Below, one piece after another: positions 13,276 to 26,474 of a stretch of DNA of 64,000 nt. Position numbers and translations under genes: made by a program. This DNA comes from Delphinapterus leucas (taxonomy: Eukaryota > Chordata > Mammalia > Artiodactyla > Monodontidae): positions 3,028,117-3,092,116 of the forward strand of contig NW_022098031.1 of NCBI RefSeq assembly GCF_002288925.2. Reading direction: 5' to 3'. A model generated the notes under the pieces. It was not told where the DNA came from, ran no database searches, and saw nothing but the letters and a program-made list of their open reading frames with translations. How positions within the stretch are numbered: the stretch's first letter is position 1; each line of letters opens with the position of its first letter.

Positions 13276-14394
13276 ACTATACCATATCATTTTCTTGCAA
13301 AGTACAACTTGTGATACTTTAATGCTTCTTTTGCTATTAATTCATTGCCTTTTGGATTTGTATCTCCAAGACATTGTGATAATAACTTTATATTGCCTTC
13401 AGAGTATCATCTCTTCCAGTGTCAAATAAATCTACTTTCAATAGATACTCTTCAGCATTTAGATAGGGAATTTTAAATAATTTCATTCAACAGATGACCT
13501 TATGTAGAAATAGGAAATAAACAGTAAAACAAATTTTAAATGGTCTGATGCTTTTAGTGTCCAAGCAATTCTCAAAACTCTTCCAAGTAAACACTATTTT
13601 TTAAACGTTTAAGCCACATTTTAGTAAGAGCTAGAAAATTATGGCACACTATTTATAACTTGCCGCTCCCATGTTCATTGCACACATGACTAATTAATCA
13701 ATCACAGAACTTTTTTCTGCTGAGTCCTGTGGTAGCCTCAAAATCCTTGGCTAGGATTCCAGCAACCCTTATTAATCAGAACATTAGAATGAGAGTAAAA
13801 ACGTACTCGATCTCTTCCTTATGCTTTCCTCAAATATTCTTAAGAAGATTTTGAGTGGCTCAGTGCAAGACTTTTGTGGAAGGTTCTATTTCTGTTGTAG
13901 TTATTCCACCAGTGGACTTCCATGCAGAAGTAAAAATTATGTAATCTTATTCCTTAGCTTTCATTTTCAAAAATCAAATTGGACCCAGATACAAAGACAT
14001 GTGCGTCATTAAAAGTCACCAAAACATAATATCTGAGCCTCACACGTCTATCATTCTTTACCTCCATTGGCTACTATCAAGGTTCTTTCAAAAAAAAAAA
14101 AATCTCAGTTGAGACAGTTAATATTTGAATTGCCTTAATTGCTATTTAATTCCCATGATAGTTAAAATATTCTTTTAACAACTACTAATTGCCCAAGTAA
14201 AAAGTTGGAGAGCCACAGTAACTTCCTAAGAAATTGAGCCTTTGTCATGACCCCAGCAGAGAATACCAAAAGGTTTAAATTGCAGAATAAATAATAAATT
14301 CCCAGATTAATGAGATCATTTTCTTTGATATGTAAAGAAGAAATTGGGGGGACGAAAGCGGTTGGGATACTTAGCAAGCCTGGAACCAGGAGAC

Positions 14395-14605
14395 CACATA
14401 GGAAATCACTGCTACAATTCAGGAAAGATTTGATGAGGGCCTGAATGGAGGCAGAGGCACAGGAAATAAGAGTAAATGATTAATGAGAGAAGTTATAATC
14501 ATGGACACAGGACTTGAAGGGAAAAATCTAAGATGGCTCTGGGGCCTCTGGCTTGGGTTGCGCAGTATAGTTACATGGGAACAGAGGGCAGGAAAAAGAG
14601 ATATA
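14395..14605 (-). mobile_element. Old L2 LINE fragment
   Basis: The plus text 'ATTCAGGAAAGATTTGATGAGGGCCTGAATGGAGGCAGAGGCAC' and the later 'GGACACAGGACTTGAAGG' match the reverse complement of the L2 ORF2 3' region. Non-coding remnant with approximate ends. Confidence 0.55.
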
Positions 14606-15284
14606 ACATCCCTGATAGAGTGTAAAATGAGAAAAAAAAATCAAGACTCCACTTTTAAGTTATGTCATTAGTCAAAGGGTGAATAAAGTAACAGGAAATA
14701 CTAGGAAGATGGATATTCACAGATGAATAAATCCATTTTCACAGCAGAGATAAAGTAAAGATCACTTTATGGTCATATTATAATAGCTCTTTTTTAAAGC
14801 ACATAATAGTTCTGGATATTGAATAAATTAATAAATAAGAAATTGACTCCACACCCCTAAGGTATTTAAAGTGGCAGACAGACATAGATATTGAGAAATT
14901 TGATTTAGTTTTGTGTTCCACTTATTCTAATAAGCATATATTGATTGACGTTATCCACCAATTAATAAACCATTAAAAAAGATTTTATTGACCGCCGGCA
15001 TGTATCAGCAATGTGCTAGAACGATTTAATTTGGGAAAATTAGGTTTAAGAATGCAGGGATGACTGTTTCACTCTGAGAAGTATAACCCTTCAGACCATG
15101 TATTCCAACTCAAAACCCTTCCTAAAAAATACAATTTGATATTTAATGGAAACTGAACTGACTTCAACCTTGGAAGAAGAAACAAAACAATATTAGGCAA
15201 CTGTGCAAAAAGTGGTACATTCAAATATCTACCTTCTGTGAATTATTAAACTGAAATGCCAGTAGTAAAGATCTAATATGTTGG

Positions 15285-15455
15285 TTAGTAGCGCAGACTC
15301 TAAAGCCTGAATACTCTACCTGAATCCCAGCTCAGCTGTTCTCTGTGCCTGTGTCCTCAGGGGTTAAATAAGGATGACAATATTATCTGTCTCAAGGTTC
15401 TTATAAGGATTAAACTGTAGATCACTTAGAAGGGTGTCTGGTAGAAATAAGTGCT
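15285..15455 (+). mobile_element. MIR SINE relic
   Basis: 'CTAAAGCCTGAATACTCTACCTGAATCCCAGCTCAGC', 'GGGTTAAATAAGGATGACAATATTATCTG' and 'TTCTTATAAGGATTAAACTGTAG' follow the MIR order: tRNA-like part, core, then 3' part. Confidence 0.75.
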
Positions 15456-15625
15456 GGAACAGTTAAAAAGAAAATTCAGTGGGACTCAGGTGTGCGTTTG
15501 GGAGTCCCTGGGTTCACTAAGACCCCATGCGAGGCTCTATAAATAGTCTGGTGAATTCATTAAAACATAACTTCCTATGTTCCTACAACTACCCTGCCCT
15601 CCTGTGCTTGGTTGGTTGGTTTGTT

Positions 15626-15842
15626 TATTGATTGATTGATTGATTGATTGTGGTACGCGGGCCTCTCACTGTTGTGGCCTCTCCCGTTGAGGAGCACAGG
15701 CTCCGGACGCGCAGGCTCAGCGGCCATGGCTCACCGGCCCAGCCGCTCCGCGGCATGTGGGATCTTCCCGGACCGGGGCACGAACCCGTGTCCCCTGCAT
15801 CGGCAGGCGGACTCTCAACCACTGCGCCACCAGGGAAGCCCC
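15626..15842 (-). mobile_element. CHR-type SINE (short form)
   Basis: The reverse complement begins 'GGGCTTCCCTGGTGGCGCAG' and ends in a (CAAT)n tail, seen as GATT repeats at 15626-15650. It is close to the other short copies, including 'TGCCGCGGAGCGGCTGGG'. I could not see a clear target-site duplication. Sense to NAV3. Confidence 0.88.
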
Positions 15843-16729
15843 CACCTATCACTTTTGATGCTACTACATTCTTACTCTAAGACCCACAAGCACGGACATC
15901 TCAGGACAGTGCCTGAGCTTTTGACTCTGGCTCTCAATCTCCTGGTTTATAATGACTTTGAGACCCGATTTCGTGCAAGCAAATACAATTGTCTTATTCT
16001 CCCTCAAAACTCTCTGAATACTACTCACTCTTCTTGTTTTCTAAACTCAACAATATCAAGCCCTATAGGTCCTAATCTTATAAAGAATCATCAGAAAATT
16101 GCCCCAATAGGACATCCAAGAACCACCATTCCCAAAACAACACGCACAGGGTGAGCCTTCCAGAACCTACAATTCTCAAAACTGTACATAATTCCCCAAG
16201 TACCTCAAATACAGAATTTCATAAATGTTCTGTTTTGTGATACAGTCATTAGATGAAAATATAGTTTTGATATGCTTAATGCTATAGTATATTTGCTTTA
16301 ATATTTCAACCACAGTTTTGTGTTAGATTTGCACTCTAAATGTCATAACTAATTTGAAAGACAGCGGTAAAATGTGTCAGAAATTGAGGCAGTCCTCGAT
16401 AACAACAACAAAAATAATTTGCCTTTAAGAAGGTAGCAAACAGGCCTCCATAATTCTGAATATATTGCAAAACAACAAAAGGAATTCTCTTGTTTGCTCA
16501 CTTGACCCATAAATGTTTGTAGTCTCCAGAGTTTTGTTCTGAGCCCTCCTTTTCTTCCCTAGCTTTATACTCTCTTCCTGAGTAATCTCTTCCATTTCTA
16601 TAGTTTCAATCAACAAAACATTGCTAAGCCGATGTTCCCAGGTCCATATATCTGGCCCTGACCACTCTTCTGGGCTCCAGAGCCTCATATTAGATATCAC
16701 CATCTAGAAGTCCCACTGAAATGTCAAAT

Positions 16730-17215
16730 CCATGAAGGCCAAAGCTGAACTTCCTCTCTTCATCTCCTTCTCATCTGTTTCCACCACAGCATTACTATTT
16801 TTTCCCTTGTTGAAATACATCACCACCAGTGAGTCAACAAAACTAGAAATGTGATGATTTCTTTGGCCCTTACCTCCAAACAGTCCTCAAATCCATCTTC
16901 CTCAGTCCCACCCTCATGCCTATTAACATTAAATTGTTCAAACTCTTGTCTCTATAGCTATAATGTATGACAAACCTGGACCCTCTCACATTTCTCCCCA
17001 AAGCACATTTTTCTCCACCCTGTCACCAAGGTCATGTTCCTAAGTTATAAGCAGCCTCATTTTCCTTCTGCTAAGAAAATTCCTGAAGCAACTTCCTTTA
17101 CCTTCAAGAAAGAACTCCCAGCTCCTAGAAGGAGCATCCAGAGCCCCCATGAATTGGCCTCTGCCTACTTTTCTAGCCTCCCTCTCATCACGCCCTGTGG
17201 CAATTTAAACCCAGA
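16730..17215 (+). mobile_element. Old L2 LINE fragment
   Basis: It starts near 'AAAGCTGAACTTCCTCTCTTCATC' and contains 'CCACCCTCATGCCTATTAAC' and 'CTCATTTTCCTTCTGCTAAG...GAATTGGCCTCTGCC', in the order of the L2 ORF2 3' region. It is decayed and its ends are approximate. Confidence 0.55.
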
Positions 17216-19589
17216 GCTACAATCAATTATTAGATGCTCCTGTCATTAAAAGGTGAGATCTCTATCCCACCCACCCTCCCTTTGAAGCCGGGTGGAATTG
17301 TCAGTCCTTCATCTGTTGGGTCACAATACAGTTGGGTCACAGTACAATGTCCCTGAGACAGCCATGCTGGTGAGGCCATATGTAGTCACTGTTCCAGACA
17401 CGTGAGTGAAGAAGTCACCTCAAAAGTGGATTCTCCAACCACAGGTGTTTTGCTTCGGGGCAGCCTGTGACACTCCAGCCATTCCACCCTTCCCTGTGAA
17501 GGTTCCAGAAATAGTGGAGTAGAGACAAGCCATTCCTGATGTGCCCTGTCTGACTCCTAAGCTCACAAAATCCATGAGTATGATAAAATCGTATTGTTCT
17601 GTGCCAATATATTTTAAACAGCAAGAGATACCCAGAACACATTTCCACTTCCACTTTCTGCCCAGCCAAAAAGTGGCAGTTTCCTGAAAGTGAAATGGCA
17701 TTTTCCTCATCAGTGCCTTTGTATGGGCTTTCGCACTCTGTTGGAGTAGTTAGCACACCTCACTGAACCACCTGTTTAAACACCTAGGTCCTCTATTAGA
17801 TGATGGGCGAAATAAAAGGTTAAAGCACCACCAGATCTCAGCTGCACATCTAGCATAATTCCTGGCACATAGTGGGGGCTGAATCTTTATTTGTTGAAAG
17901 GTCACATCTGAACTTTCAAACCACCGGTAAGAAAGAACCCTGTGCTCTAAGGTAATATATGAAAGATCACTAGAACAATATTGTTTTTCATTAAGCCATG
18001 TGGTATTCATGGACTACACACAGTGACTGGTTCGTCAAAACATAAAAATAAGCACAAAACAGTAATTTTTAAAATGGATGTATTTAATATAAATATGATA
18101 ATACACTATGTTTATCAGAGCCATCTTTCATATTATGTAGGTTTTTATAACTCCTCATCTATATTAAGAGATTTTACAGAACATTGTTTTAGAATCAACC
18201 ATCTTTCCTCCCTTCAGTCTACTTAACTTCAGCCTTGGAGTCACACAAACAGGAGTGGAAATCCCTATACAGAATCCCTCTACAGTCACACCTTTAGTAC
18301 TCTTGATTCCCAAAGAAAGAGAAAAAATGCTTAATCATAAAATCACATTTGTTCTACTAACAACACTATTCCCAAGGAACCAAGGAGGAATACAAAGAAG
18401 CAAATTACACAATATGAGGTAAGAAATTTCTTGGGCATAAATTTTGGTGGAAGTTTTTTAACCTCCCAATTTTACTTTTCTTTTGTAAGATGGTATCATG
18501 TGAAGAAGACAGGAATTATTTCCTTTCAAATTTACTAAAAATGGCTTGAGAGAAAATTAGGGATAAAATACCCAAGGTGTATTATAATTAAGTACCTTGG
18601 AAGAAAGTCTTAAACTAAGGATTTTATATAAAATAACAAACATTGAAGATAGTAGAACACATTCACTAAAATTTTTAAGGCTGAGATAGATTGAAATACA
18701 TTTCCTTATATATCCTATGATTGCTAGAAATGAAACCATACCTTCAGAATTAATATTTAAAGAATTCTTTAAACCAAATTCTTCCTTTGGTATATACAGT
18801 TTCCCTTCTGTAGGGTCCTTGTGCAATGTTATAAAATGATAACTGACAAGCTAATAGCTCTAAAAAAGAGGAAAGTGTTCGGCCACTTCTGCAAAATATC
18901 TTTTGTACCTTAAAACCATATACGCTCCTTTAAAAATATTTAAGACATTTTGTAACAACTATACTCACATCATAGTATGTGATAAAAATATGTTGTCCCT
19001 ATACATAAATTTTGCTGAGACTTCACTAAAAACAGTTATTGCCTAATCCATAAATGAGTCAGAAGCTTAGCCTTCATCCACATGTGTTTCTTTTTAGCAG
19101 CTGGGTGGCTGAAATATCATCCTGATTACATGTGAGACAGGTTACTGTGATAACTTATCCCATTAGTGAAAGATGGCATGTAAATCTATTATAACCTCTG
19201 ACTTATCTTAAATTTCAACTGACAGTTAATAAGGCCACCTGCATGGTCTGCTTTTGAGGGATCTCAAAACAGTAACTAAAGAGGGAGATGCCTGGCTAGG
19301 ATATTACTGCATCAAAGTCTCATGCTCTTTTAGGAATGGAGAACTTCAAGATAAAGAACTCAGGAAACCAGGCTCACATTTCTCTCACACTGTTACCATA
19401 AATTAGATTTTCACACTGCTTTTACTTACATGTAGCTCAAAACACTATGCTCCTGCATGGATCTTTTCCATTTACAACTTTCAATGTGGAGTAAAATTAT
19501 ATCTCAATGCATTCAGTGCTCCATTCTAAAAGCTCAATTTAATGCAACCACCTTAAAAAAACTGGACCCTGAATACCGCTAGACAAAAC

Positions 19590-19735
19590 TATTTTTTTAA
19601 TTTAACTTTTATTTTATATTGGGATATAGTTGACTTCAATATTGTGTTAGTTTCAGGTGTACAGCAAAGTGATTTAGATATGCATATATATATATCCATT
19701 CTCTCTCAGATTATTTTCCCATATAGGTTATTACT
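19590..19735 (-). mobile_element. L1 LINE 3'-end fragment
   Basis: Plus text 'TTGGGATATAGTTGACTTCAATATTGTGTTAGTTTCAGGTGTACAGCAAAGTGATT' is the reverse complement of an L1 3' UTR of the type also seen at 49.7 kb. It is preceded by a T-rich tail. Only about 145 bp remain, so it is strongly 5' truncated. Confidence 0.85.
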
Positions 19736-19832
19736 ATTTTTTAAGCTAAAAATATAAACAAACTTTGGCAAAGACTACCCTGATGAGTGAAAAAATCTGG
19801 ATTATTTAATACTTCTGAAGATTTAAAAAGTA

Positions 19833-20135
19833 AGGGGACACGGGTTCAAGCCCCAGTCCGGGAAGATCCCACATGCCGTGAGCAACTAAGCGCGTGCACC
19901 ACAACTAGTGAGCCTGCGCTCTAGAGCCCGCGAGCCACAACTACTGAGCCCGTGTGCCCCAACTACTGAAGCCTGGGCACCTAGAGCCCATGCTCCGCAA
20001 CAAGAGAAGCCACCGCGTCAAGAAGCCCGCGCACCACAACGAAGAGTAGCTCCCGCTCGCCGCAACTAGAGAAAGCCCGTGTGCAGCAGCAATGAAGACC
20101 CAATGCGGCCAAAAATAAAATAAATAAATAAAAGT
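19833..20135 (+). mobile_element. CHR-type SINE (long form, 5' truncated)
   Basis: It begins inside the tRNA-like part ('GGGGACACGGGTTCAAGCC'), lacking the usual GGGCTTCCCTGGTGG start. It continues with repeated 'AGCCCGCG...CCACAACTACTGAGCC' modules and ends '...GAAGACCCAATGCGGCC' plus an (AAAT)n tail at 20111-20134. This is the same structural class as the copy at 40.5 kb and is antisense to NAV3. No clear target-site duplication was seen. Confidence 0.85.
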
Positions 20136-21814
20136 GTTGTAGGAAGCACAGACTATGTTAAACTATTTCCTAGTACCCATGTTCATGAAAATGAACTTAA
20201 TTATTATGCTTATAAAATAATTATATAAATGTTTGAAGATCTAGAAGAAAGTCTATTTTAGAGAGTCCTTATAATTGGGCTCCTCTCAATTTACTGCAAA
20301 GCAAATGTAATCATTAATACAGTCAGTTTCATATCATTTAGGGATAACTGGGGTCTCAAAACATCTCTGATGGTGGAATCTGGTCTAGAGTCTGCCCCCA
20401 CTTGTGAGGAGAGAAAGCTGGTTTTATTTACACATCTTCTGAGACTGAGAAGTCAATTAGAAAGGGGTGGGTGCTATGAGTGGTCAGCAGCAGAAGCACA
20501 GGAGATGGGAGTGTGAAGAGGCAAATGTTGACAGTGCGCTTTGTAATGAAGAAGGACTTTTAACCAATGGCAAGACTATCTCAGCTGCTGAAACATGCAA
20601 GTCCCCCAAATTCAATTCTATGCTCACCCAGTCATCCCCTGATTACAATTTGTCTTTCTCTGTAGACCTGGTGACAGGAAAACATTCAATGGTCATACTG
20701 ACACAATTATTATAGTTTTTGTGACAGATGCATTTTTCCATTGTAAGACAATAAGTTGAACCTTTGAGACAGATTTTAGTGGAAAACAGATTAATACATA
20801 ATAATTTCATATGGTATAAAATTGCAGATATAATAATCAACTCTACATTATCAGTGCTCTATTTGAGAAGAGTGCCCCAGAAATAGTAAAGATCAAATAG
20901 AACCAAACAATGTCTAGTGTTTGGGAGACAATGTTCATGCAATATATAAACAGGATATCAAAATGTCCTGGAGTAAAATGTTAAAGAAATAAATCACAAA
21001 TTAGCTATTCTGAGTAACGGCTCTGTGATGATACATGAATCATATATTTGGTAATTACAAGAGAAAATTATGAAACATTGGCTTACCATTGTTTTTATCG
21101 AGACATTTATGTCAGAGAGCACAAGTCAAATTCTCTAAATTAGGAGTGAGTCTAATACTTTATAATATATATTATATTCTCACCATTCCCTTGGAAAGAT
21201 GGAGTATAACTGTGATGTTTGCATTTTCTACCTGGAGAAATCAATTACTTAGTTAAAGAAAAAAAAAGTTATCAGAATGAAGAATGGTTCTGTCAATGAA
21301 TGTGATGCCATTAACATGTTGATAAACAATATTAAGGTTTAAGTTCACAACATCAAAGGATAACATGATAGATAAAAGGGGCCATCAACGACCAAGAGAC
21401 TTCAGCAGCTTTTGGAGAACTGAAAATAAATGAAGTATTTTTGATGTGGAACACATAGCCTCCATGTGTTCTCCATCAAAATGAACACAGAAGCCTCATC
21501 CTACTATGCGCATGGAGGGAGGATTCAGTCTGTAAGAACGAGGGAGGCTGGACTAGGAAATTTCAGATAAGACGAAGGGGATATAAAAAGAGGGAGATTA
21601 ATCGAACATCCATGTCAATTACTATTGATGACCACTCCATGGCCAGACACAAACAAACCAATTAACCATCCAAACAAACAAGAAGCGATTTTAACTATAA
21701 TAACTGAATAATCAAAGAAAACAAATGCCAGCAAAGAGGGGTCTCTCAATATACCTGGACTGACATCCCTCTAGAGCATCATTAAAGGAGCTATGGCCTA
21801 TTCTTTTTTTTCAA

Positions 21815-22155
21815 ACCGAAGCGTATTGCTCAGCCACTGAAAAGAATAAAATAGTGCCACGTGCAGCAACACGGATGGACCTGGAGATTATCATAGTAAG
21901 TGAAGCAAATCACACGGGGAAAGACAAATGTCATATGATACCACTTATATGTAGAATCTAAAAAAGTTGATACAAATGAACTTATTTACAAAATAGAAAC
22001 AGACTCACAGACTTGGAGAACAAACTTCCCCCAGGGGGTAAGGGTGGGAGGGGGAGGATTGATTGGGAGTTTGGGATTGATATGTACACACTGCTATATT
22101 TATTTTAAACAGATAACCAATAAGTTAGAATTACTTTCTAAAACAAATAAATAAA
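21815..22155 (+). mobile_element. L1 LINE 3'-end fragment
   Basis: It starts in the end of ORF2 ('TTGCTCAGCCACTGAAAAGAATAAAAT', 'AACACGGATGGACCTGGAGATTATCATA') and runs through the 3' UTR ('AGACTCACAGACTTGGAGAACAAACTT') to an A-rich tail at about 22141-22155. It is 5' truncated and tail-to-tail with the next L1 fragment. Confidence 0.85.
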
Positions 22156-22588
22156 TTGAAGTGTGTAGTTGATACACAATAAGTTTCAAGTGTACAACAC
22201 AGTGATTCATAATTTTTAAAGGTTATATTCCAATTATAGTTATTATAAAATACTGGCTATAGTCCCTGTGTTGTACAATATATCCTTGTAGCTTATTTAT
22301 TTTATACATGGTAGCTTGTACCTCTTAATCCCCTACCCTTATCTTGCCCCTTCCCCCTTCACTCTGCCCACTGGTAGCCACTAGTTTGTTCTCTGCATTT
22401 GTGGATCTGTTTCTTTTTCTTTATATTCACTAGTTTGTTTTGTTTTTTTAGATTCCACATGTAAGTGACATTATGCAGTATTTGTGTTTCTCTGCCTTAC
22501 TTACTTCACTTAGCATAATACCCTCCAAGTCCATGCATGTTGTTGGAAATGGCATTATTTCATTCTTTTTTATGGCTGAGTAATATTC

Positions 22589-22619
<31 letters not shown>

Positions 22620-22812
22620 CACACACATATATACACACACAATATCTTCTTCACCCTTTCATCTGTTGATGGACACTTAGGTTACCTCCATATCTTGGCA
22701 ATTATAAACAATGCTGCTATGAACACTGGGGTGCATGTATCTTTTCGAATAAGTGTTTTGGGGTTTTTTTGGATAGATACCCAGGAATGGAATTGCTGGT
22801 TCTATGACCCTT
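22156..22812 (-). mobile_element. L1 LINE 3' fragment containing a TG microsatellite
   Basis: Read on the minus strand this covers the end of L1 ORF2 (the part at 22655-22812 resembles the '...DGYPEE' to 'FHHE' region in L1 order) and about 450 bp of 3' UTR. The plus text 'TATGGCTGAGTAATATTCCA' and 'CATCTGTTGATGGACACTTAGGTTACCTCCATATC' is the diagnostic antisense of ORF2. It is sense to NAV3 and opposed to the L1 fragment at 21.8-22.15 kb. Confidence 0.85.
22592..22643 (+). repeat. (TG)n/(CA)n microsatellite within L1
   Basis: About 13 TG units are followed by an (AC)n block interrupted by TATATA. The TG half and the CA half are complementary, so the tract could form a hairpin. It sits where L1 ORF2 normally reads 'ATTGTATATATG', so it probably grew from that sequence. 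Confidence 0.95.
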
Positions 22813-22849
22813 TTTGCTCAGTATCATCTGAGTGAGGACTTTCCCAGAA

Positions 22850-23098
22850 GCCTGTTGAAATGTGCAGAAATATGGCTCCTACACATCTTATTTCTCCTTT
22901 TCTGATTTATGCCTCTCTACCATCAGCTGTCCAATTACTAGTACATATTTAAATTTTTAATTGTTTGTCTATCACTAAATGTAAGCTTCAAAAGGGCAAG
23001 GATTCTTCGATTTCTTTTGTCCTCTGTTGTATCTCCAACGCTTAGAAGAGTGCCTGGAACACACTAAGTGCTTCATAAACATTTGTTGAATATATTAA
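22850..23098 (+). mobile_element. L2 LINE 3' end
   Basis: 'ATGTAAGCTTCAAAAGGGCAAGGATTCTTCG' followed by 'TCTCCAACGCTTAGAAGAGTGCCTGGAACACACTAAGTGCTTCATAAACATTTGTTGAA' matches the L2 3' terminus almost throughout. Confidence 0.85.
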
Positions 23099-23494
23099 TG
23101 GGGGATGGGAGAGATGGGAGAGTGTGTACATCAAAAGATAATGATCAAATTAATGAATAAAAATTAGTGGTAGTAGTATTTTATTTAGCTATAAGGGAAT
23201 ACTTACTAAAGGAAATATCTAAAATAATTAATGGGGTTACCTCTCTGTAGCTAGACCAGGCTTGGGAAGGTCTGAGCATTGGGCCGTCATTTTTAAATCA
23301 TAAGGATATTATTGCTTTGAATTACATTTATGTATTTAATAGAAGTCAGAAGTGTAATGGACAGAATTGATCAAAGAAAGTGAGAGAGGAAGGAACAGTG
23401 ATGAGATTGACTTGAGGTTTTTAATGTGGGTCAATATATTTCATTATATATGTGATATGAACTAGAAGTGGGAGGAGGAAAGATGAAGGTGGCT

Positions 23495-23715
23495 GGTTTG
23501 AGTGCCTGTTACATGCTAAGGGCTGTGCTAAGGAGGAACTTTAAACACAAATTATGTCAGGTGGTCTTCTCAATACCCTTTTGAGAAGGTTACCACTATT
23601 CTAATATGAGGTAAGAAACCTCGTATTTGAGCAGGTTAAAATTACTTGCCTCATGCCACATCACTGGGAATTGGTTGGCAGAATTGAAAACCATGTTTGC
23701 CTGACTCTAAAATAA
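23495..23715 (+). mobile_element. MIR-like SINE relic
   Basis: 'TTACATGCTAAGGGCTGTGCTAAGG', '...GGTGGTCTTCTCAATACCC' and 'ATTACTTGCCTCATGCCACATCACTGGGAA' are in the order expected for the MIR core and 3' part. Diverged. Confidence 0.65.
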
Positions 23716-26474
23716 CCAACACTATACAGACGCTGCTTCGTCATAACAACAGAGCCATGAGTGGTTGTCAAGCTTTGAAAATAATGGACTAGAAGCACAG
23801 AACATAAGCAGTGTGTGTATGTGTGTGTACATACTCTTAGTATTACACCCTCTCTTGGTTTCCTCCATCAGTCAATTAAAGAATAATTTCTTTCCCTTCA
23901 ATTATTTCTCTCTAGGAATAAAATATTCTGTTATTTAAAAGGAGATTCATAAATGTCGTTTTTGTTTGTTTCATTTTCTTTAAAGTTTAATTGATTCACT
24001 GTCTTTTATGAAGAGCACACTATAGGCCACAACACAGAGCTCAATTAAGCAACTAATTGAAGCCAGGTTCATGAGGGCTTAAATTACCAGAGCCTTCCTG
24101 TCATCTTAAATTAAACTTCCTTATATACTTCTCAAGATTTATAACCCCAGGCTGAAAAGCTGTAAACCATCCCAGTTTCAGAGTGAATCTCCCAGAAGAA
24201 AATGATGATTCCTGGAAAAGAGGAAGGCAAATGTCCTCCATGGAAGAAGGCTCCAAAAGCAATGTGTGTGGCAGGGGTCATGGGAGCCTCGAGAAGGGGC
24301 TGCAAAGGGAACAGACAAGTCACTCAAATAGCATGTGCCCAGAGATTTTGCAATTTGACTTGTGAGTCCTATAGGAAGGAGCAAATTTATCTAAACAGCA
24401 CGTGGACACATTCTTGACTTTCTCCTACAAAATGAAAAGCAGAAGGGCAAATGATTTTCTGTGGAGACCATAATCTCCCAAAATCCCAAAATAGCTCTTA
24501 TTTGAGTTGAGAAAGACTTATTATCACTGCCTTTAACACTCTATCACCTATCTAATTTCTTACCTACACTTTCACATGCATTTTGTTTCTTTTTTACATG
24601 TTTTAATTCTCTATAATATAAAAATATGTGTTCATGTGATTCAAAAATCACTGTTCTGGGATTGGTACAATTCACCAACTATTTAATAACGGGATGGGAA
24701 ATCATTTAATAATGTAGACAAAAATTAAGCGAAAAGGCCTGTATTCTAAGGAAAATCACCTCCCTTTTTTAAACTTTTAGCAAATAGAAAACATTTTTTA
24801 TGTATACTATTACCCTAACATCTCATGTATAACCAGACCAGTACATAAGAAAAATGAATTTTCATTTTATAATTTTCCTTCACTATAATGTTTTACTAGA
24901 TATTCTCAGGAAAATTAGACATTCATGACATGATTTCTGCTCAGTGCTGTCTGGTCTCATGTGCCAGGCACTGTGTACGGTTTTGGTGAAATTGAACTTT
25001 CTGTTACTTTTCATGTCAACTAGAATTCTGCCAAAACACACATATGTAAAAATATGATTAGCAGAAATATCCTGAATGTCTATGACATATTTACTGATGG
25101 AAATAAATTTTCTGAGTTTGAAAATTATAGGATTCATGTCTACCTTGTTTTTTGAATAAGAAGTACTATTTTCCCCATTTCCTGGTTAATGCCTATAGAA
25201 GATAACTATGATCACAACTCTTACGTAAGATTTTTAGTACTTTATATTAAAACAGTTCTCATACTTTTTCCAGTTGGTTAGACAAAGGGCCTTTAATATA
25301 CTCTTTTCAAAATAAAATGAAGCGCCAGAAAAATAAAAGAAATTGATTTTATATTTTATATTAAATAAATGCAAACAGGATACTTAACATTCTTTAATAT
25401 AGCAAAATATTTCAACTTTACCTATGTTAAGTCCTTCCAAAGATCACTGAAATAGAGAAAAATTAATTTTTATATGAAATATGTTCAAATTTTTGAGATT
25501 GCTGAAGGACTGAGGAAATTTAGAATGAGTCGCAGCTTTACTTTAATACACATACCACAAGTAGATAATTTAAGTCAAATGATAAACAGATCAGTGATCA
25601 AGGAACAAGACTGCCCTCACATGTCATCACTAAACTTACACCAACCATATGTCATTTTAGGGTTAATTCAGAACATAGGTCTTTCAACAGTATTTTTCCC
25701 TTTGTAATATTAGTTTATGTTGACGAGGTAAGGACTTCTGTATTAATATTATTTATTAACAAAACAAATTAGTAATTTGGACATTTGAAAGAAAATACGT
25801 TTGTGTCGGATTAGTTGTGGCATTCATTTTTTTAACAAGCCTTTAATTAAAAATTTTAAACTCTGCACTAGCTGCAAATTAGAGGCATCATTTCCTAATA
25901 CTAGATCAGATATCTTCTTTCGTTGTCGAAACCAAACATGACAGAGAAGACAGGAGTTATAAACATGCAAGTCTTTAAGCTATCAATGATATTTCACAGC
26001 CCAAACACTTCACTCATGTTACCTATTACTTTTTGTGGTACCAAAATGCTAATGATCTTGGTAATCTGCTTTCTTATCCCGCAAAACAGAAACCACATAT
26101 TGGTAAAGGAATGGTACTCCACAGAGGCAGCAACACTGATAGCAGTGAATTAATGAATGACAGCCAGAAAACAAAGGGAACAAAATATTTATAATAAATA
26201 GGTAAAAGACCAAAGAGGTATAGTCAGGCATCAACGAGGATGGAAGCAAATAGTTCCATCAGACTTGGATAAGGTCTGATGGTTCCACTATATATCATTC
26301 TGAAACTAACTGTAGTTCAATATCATGACCACCCAAGAATCAAGAACATTTTGTCTTTATTATAGCAGTTTTGTAATACACACAATTCTCATTTTAAATG
26401 ACGTACCATTGCAATTGTGAATGTTAGAAAGTTTTCCTACCTAAAATTAGAAGCAGCTATAATAAAGGTTCATT

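Noticed and set aside
15648..16154. A 168-residue plus-strand frame and similar frames at 2083-2358, 27180-27470, 38559-38771 and 52069-52523
   Set aside because: They are the same translation of the antisense or sense strand of CHR SINEs, running into unique flanks. Repeat-derived open frames, not genes.
17265..17405. A possible ancient LTR or other repeat ('CCTCCCTTTGAAGCCGGGTGG...')
   Set aside because: Some resemblance to a repeat I recall, but too short and diverged for a call.
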